A DNA stretch of 64,000 bases from Niastella sp966212235 (GTDB taxonomy: Bacteria > Bacteroidota > Bacteroidia > Chitinophagales > Chitinophagaceae): assembly GCA_966212235.1 (NCBI GenBank), contig CBIHPP010000006.1, positions 248,001 through 312,000 on the forward strand, read 5' to 3'. The notes beneath the pieces were generated by a model. That model searched no databases and was not told the origin of the DNA. It saw nothing but the letters and a program-made list of their open reading frames with translations. The translations under genes were made by a program, and so were the position numbers. The stretch's first letter is position 1. The number at the start of each line of letters is the position of its first letter. Positions 61,336-64,000 of this stretch are shown piece after piece.

Positions 61336-61745
61336 AACCAGTAGCTGCGAATGTTCTCCACTACTTTTAATAAAGCGTCAAAAGTTATGGGCTTCACCAC
61401 ATAACTGTTAGCTCCTAATTCGTAACAACGTTTAATTTCAATTTCATTCTTCGTTGTAGTAAATACAATGATCGGTATCTTTTTAAATACCGGATGTTGT
61501 TTTAATTCTTTCAACACTTCGCGACCATCTTTTTTTGGCATATTCAAATCAAGCAAAATAAAACCCGGGAGGGCTTTAAGTTCCATATTGTTGCTCGTGT
61601 AAATATTATCAAGGTAATTCAATACTTCTATGCCATTCTCAACAAAGTCAATTTGTGCGGGAAAGCCAATTTCCGAAAAGGCAGTTTGAAGCAGATACCG
61701 GTCATCGGCATCATCCTCTGCAATAAGAATTGGCTGCTTATTCAT
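61308..61745 (-). CDS. Receiver-domain-only response regulator (Rcp1-like)
   Basis: 145 residues. The acidic pocket is IAEDDADDRYLL and the Asp is in FILLDLNMPKKDGREVL. The switch Thr is in IVFTTTKNEIEI and the conserved Lys in YVVKPI. The double Asp-Asp-Arg start is usual for Rcp1-type single-domain regulators that serve phytochrome-like or hybrid kinases. The CHASE3 kinase at 62744-64000 on the same strand is a candidate partner. Confidence 0.93.
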   Translation of the reverse strand: MNKQPILIAEDDADDRYLLQTAFSEIGFPAQIDFVENGIEVLNYLDNIYTSNNMELKALPGFILLDLNMPKKDGREVLKELKQHPVFKKIPIIVFTTTKNEIEIKRCYELGANSYVVKPITFDALLKVVENIRSYWFQTASIPVS

Positions 61746-61855
61746 AAATGTCTCTCTTTTATCTTTTTACTCATTGAACGCGTTTATCCTTTTCAAAAGT
61801 AAGTATTTGTTAAGAGACGGTAACTTAAAATTTCCTTAAGACACAAATAAGATAA

Positions 61856-61907
61856 AAGAAAAAAGTCCGGAAGAAGATTCAATCGTACAATGACTCTTCC
61901 GGACTTT
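61856..61907 (-). terminator. Intrinsic terminator after the DUF1328 gene
   Basis: AAAGTCCGGAAGA (61862-61874) pairs perfectly with 61895-61907. On the minus strand it is followed by TTTTTTCTTTT. Confidence 0.88.
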
Positions 61908-61937
61908 CAGTTTTCCAATTCGTGAATTCTGATTCCA

Positions 61938-62108
61938 TTATTTGCCCACACGACGAAAACCACCTGCTATTATGGATATCAGGAATAAGACAATAAAAAT
62001 GAAAAACAGAATTTTAGCAATGGAAGCAGCACCTGCAGCAATTCCGCCAAAACCAAAAATGGCTGCAATTATTGCTACTACCAGGAATATGACTGTCCAA
62101 CGTAGCAT
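61938..62108 (-). CDS. DUF1328 (YtjA-like) small membrane protein
   Basis: 56 residues from MLRWTVIFLVVAIIAAIFGF (62108). The protein consists of two hydrophobic helices joined by GGIAAGAASIAKI and ends in the short basic GGFRRVGK. This is the full DUF1328 signature. The family is stress-linked in several bacteria but its role is unknown. Single gene with its own terminator and a palindrome-rich region upstream. Confidence 0.92.
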   Translation of the reverse strand: MLRWTVIFLVVAIIAAIFGFGGIAAGAASIAKILFFIFIVLFLISIIAGGFRRVGK

Positions 62109-62154
62109 AGAAAATAATTTAAGTGAATAAATACAGTTTACCGTCAATCGTTTA

Positions 62155-62209
62155 ACCGGTTTAATACTGGTGCACACACTCTTTTACTTTTACACACCGG
62201 TACCGGTGT
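62155..62209. promoter_or_regulatory. ACCGGT palindromes upstream of the DUF1328 gene
   Basis: ACACCGGTACCGGTGT (62194-62209) is a 16-bp perfect palindrome. AACCGGTT (62154-62161) lies 40 bp nearer the gene. ACCGGT occurs three times in 55 bp. This could be an operator for a dimeric regulator. Confidence 0.5.
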
Positions 62210-62457
62210 ATGTATATAATTTGTAAAAATCATACCCCATGCATTATTTAAATACTTTTTAATATTACCAACCTGTTACAACTCCCTGTTCAGGTAAAAA
62301 AAATTACATCGTGTAGAGTTCCTTCTACATTATCTTTTAGTTCCGCGCGATCATCCCAGTAGGTACAATCTTTACAATAGTATAGTATGCTGCTTCTTAA
62401 TAGTCGTTAATGAACCACAGAAACAAAAGAAAAATAATCACTAATAAATATTGGGTT
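62210..62457. other. Intergenic region, mostly AT-rich
   Basis: No credible gene. A small hairpin TGTAGA/TCTACA at 62312-62329 is the only structure seen. It should carry the promoter of the gene at 62458. Confidence 0.4.
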
Positions 62458-62775
62458 ATGAAGAACAGCTATTTATTACATATTGACGAGCATACAACAC
62501 AGGGGATTCCGCTTGAAGATATCAGCTTTTTATCGTCATTCAAGGCAAACCTGCTTGAAGATGTTCTGGCTGAGATCCAGATCATCGAAATAACATTATC
62601 AAATCCGGGCGGCAGCCAGGTGGCAGCCCTGATCAAGATTGGTGCACAAACCGGTGAATACACAGGCTATAGTGTAGCCATACGGTGGGAAGTTGCCATA
62701 GCAAAAGCTTTTGAAAGCATCCGGTATCATAGTACCTATTTTGCTAACTCTCCGGTACAGGAAAATATAAATTAA
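62458..62775 (+). CDS. Small protein of unknown function
   Basis: 105 residues from MKNSYLLHIDEHTTQG (62458). The predicted pattern, helix then three strands (IQIIEITLSN, VAALIKIGAQTG, TGYSVAIRW) and a final helix (EVAIAKAFESIRYH), vaguely recalls ribosome hibernation factors of the HPF/RaiA type, but no signature residues are clear, so the function is left open. Its 3' end overlaps the convergent kinase gene by 32 bp. Confidence 0.6.
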   Translation: MKNSYLLHIDEHTTQGIPLEDISFLSSFKANLLEDVLAEIQIIEITLSNPGGSQVAALIKIGAQTGEYTGYSVAIRWEVAIAKAFESIRYHSTYFANSPVQENIN

Positions 62776-64000
62776 ATGTAGCCCCTTTGTCTATTTGGGC
62801 CGATGCCAGTACATATCCATTGTGATTGGTCATCACTCTTTCAACAATAGCCAGGCCCAAGCCTTTGCCCTCGTATTCAGTTTCGTTGTGCAGGCGCTGA
62901 AATATTAGAAATATTTTTTGGTTGAATTCATTGCTGAACCCTATGCCATTATCCTGTATGCTTATACGAATGAATGTTTTTTTAAACAATTTCCTATCGA
63001 TATGCGCCAGTTCCTCGCCAGTCGTTTGCACACATTGAATAGTGACTACCGGCGGAATGCCTGTCTTTGAAAATTTAAGGGAATTATCGATGAGCGCTTT
63101 GAACATCAGGAACAGTTGCTTTTCAAACCCGGTAATGGAGGGCATTTGGCCTATATGTATTGTGGCTTTCTTTATCTCTATCTCCTGCTTCAAATAATCA
63201 ACCACCGATTGCAATAATTGATTGGCATCTACCACACTTAATTGTTCACCCCCGCGTACCAGGTTGGTAAAATTCATCAGGTCTTCAATTAAACCCTGCA
63301 TCCGGCGCGCCGAAAAATCAATGCGGGAAAGGATCATTTTGCCTTCGTCATTTAACTGATCATGGTATTTCCAAACCAACCGGTCGCTGAAAGTTCTGAT
63401 GCGCCGTAAAGGCTCCTGCAGGTCGTGAGAAGTAGCAAAAGCTATTTGCTCCAGCTCCACATTATAGGCATTCACCTCCAGCATTTTCTGCTCCAGCTGT
63501 TTTTGATATTGCGTGCGTTGCCTGTATTCTTTAAATATTACCAAAAACGAAATGAAAATAATAAGGGATGCAAACAAAAAGATAGCTGTAAAATAACGCG
63601 GCATGCTCAATTCATATTTATTGACCGCAGTTCGCTTTACTGTGTTTATTTCTTCTTTCTGTATCTGTTTGAAAACGTCGCGCAGGCTATCCATATAACC
63701 CTTGGTTTCCATAAGACTGCTTCGCGATTTCAGGTATACGCTGTGTTGAAAGTGATCGATCAGGTTATTCATCAGCAAACCGGCTTTATTCAATAATTGT
63801 TGCTGATGATTATTGCCGGCAGTAAGACGCCTCAATGAATCATAACCCGGTTTAATATCATTACGAATATCCAGATAAGGCTGCAGAAAAGCGCTGTCAT
63901 TGGTTAACAGGTAACCACGTTGACCCGTTTCGGCCTCTTTAATAAAATTTTCCAGCTCACTGGTTTGAAGAATTACTTTATAGGCGTGTTCAGTGCGCCG
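62744..64000 (-). CDS. Sensor histidine kinase with CHASE3 domain (start outside the window)
   Basis: 419 residues are visible; the frame is open through base 64000, so the N-terminus is missing. The visible start matches a CHASE3 sensor (ETGQRGYLLTNDSAFLQPYL). One membrane helix (FTAIFLFASLIIFISFLVIF), a coiled coil, HisKA with FATSHDLQEPLRRIRTF and HATPase with the N-box KALIDNSLKF and G-boxes (DNGIGF, GKGLGLAIVERV) follow. The SHDLQEPLR box is typical of phytochrome/bacteriophytochrome-like kinases, which often work with single-domain receivers such as those at 61308 and 59832. Confidence 0.94.
   Translation of the reverse strand, partial: RRTEHAYKVILQTSELENFIKEAETGQRGYLLTNDSAFLQPYLDIRNDIKPGYDSLRRLTAGNNHQQQLLNKAGLLMNNLIDHFQHSVYLKSRSSLMETKGYMDSLRDVFKQIQKEEINTVKRTAVNKYELSMPRYFTAIFLFASLIIFISFLVIFKEYRQRTQYQKQLEQKMLEVNAYNVELEQIAFATSHDLQEPLRRIRTFSDRLVWKYHDQLNDEGKMILSRIDFSARRMQGLIEDLMNFTNLVRGGEQLSVVDANQLLQSVVDYLKQEIEIKKATIHIGQMPSITGFEKQLFLMFKALIDNSLKFSKTGIPPVVTIQCVQTTGEELAHIDRKLFKKTFIRISIQDNGIGFSNEFNQKIFLIFQRLHNETEYEGKGLGLAIVERVMTNHNGYVLASAQIDKGATFNLYFPVPES

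Noticed and set aside
1..64000. tRNA or rRNA genes and insertion sequences
   Set aside because: No cloverleaf with a GGTTCGA-type arm, no rRNA stretch and no transposase-like translation was seen by eye; a covariance search was not possible.

Overview
The window looks like chromosomal DNA of a Bacteroidota bacterium, most probably a member of the Chitinophagaceae (Niastella/Chitinophaga-like; this is inference). The evidence is the gliding genes gldD and gldE beside ssb and mutY, holB followed by ricT, a RicT with a Cys-rich N-terminus, a tiny AURKAIP1/COX24-type basic protein, Bacteroidota-type promoters (TTTG, 19 nt, TAnnTTTG) and the near absence of Shine-Dalgarno sequences. No rRNA, tRNA, CRISPR, insertion sequence or prophage was seen. 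This is mainly housekeeping DNA with unusually structured intergenic regions.

Layout: 1-2718 is the 3' part of carB. 2816-6328 (minus) holds a two-component system, two paralogous 7-TM proteins and an unknown protein. 6917-10641 (plus) holds comEC and purH. 10772-18324 (minus) runs mutY, ssb, gldE, gldD, DUF3109, lutB-like and a polysaccharide deacetylase-like gene. 18667-21756 (plus) holds HU, a TPR protein, a 31-residue basic protein and RNase G. After a YugP-type peptidase come radA, comF, a beta-helix lipoprotein, glutathione peroxidase, holB, ricT and a Bax-inhibitor-1 protein. An AIM24-like protein and an M16 peptidase precede a tetR-tolC-adaptor-RND efflux operon (36623-43506, minus). 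43773-55214 (plus) holds DUF502, a phospholipase C/S1-P1-like protein, serC, DUF1015, a TPR protein, a fatty acyl-CoA ligase, a PLP decarboxylase, a branched-chain aminotransferase and an SDR. 55385-64000 is rich in signalling and envelope-stress genes: a CBM48 protein, an OmpR-type system, an Epd/GAPDH-like enzyme, two receiver-only proteins, a YtxH/holin-like/helical trio, DUF1328 and a CHASE3 histidine kinase cut by the window end.

Genes that work together: holB, ssb, mutY, radA and HU belong to replication and repair; comEC and comF to possible DNA uptake; gldD and gldE to gliding/type IX secretion; tetR-tolC-adaptor-RND form a complete tripartite pump with its own repressor, a promoter and a palindromic operator candidate; the 56-64 kb block looks like an envelope-stress and signalling neighbourhood.

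The most unusual content lies between genes. (i) Several strong intrinsic terminators have no gene in front of them, which points to unannotated small RNAs; two of these (about 6.6-6.85 kb and 28.27-28.54 kb) share an ATCC-rich sequence and an exact 11-mer. (ii) At least a dozen intergenic regions are built from short repeated words of 7-11 nt, often folded into long inverted repeats, with a different word at each site. (iii) A CCCGA...TCGGG palindrome recurs four times. All assignments were made by eye from sequence and translation; no database search was run.
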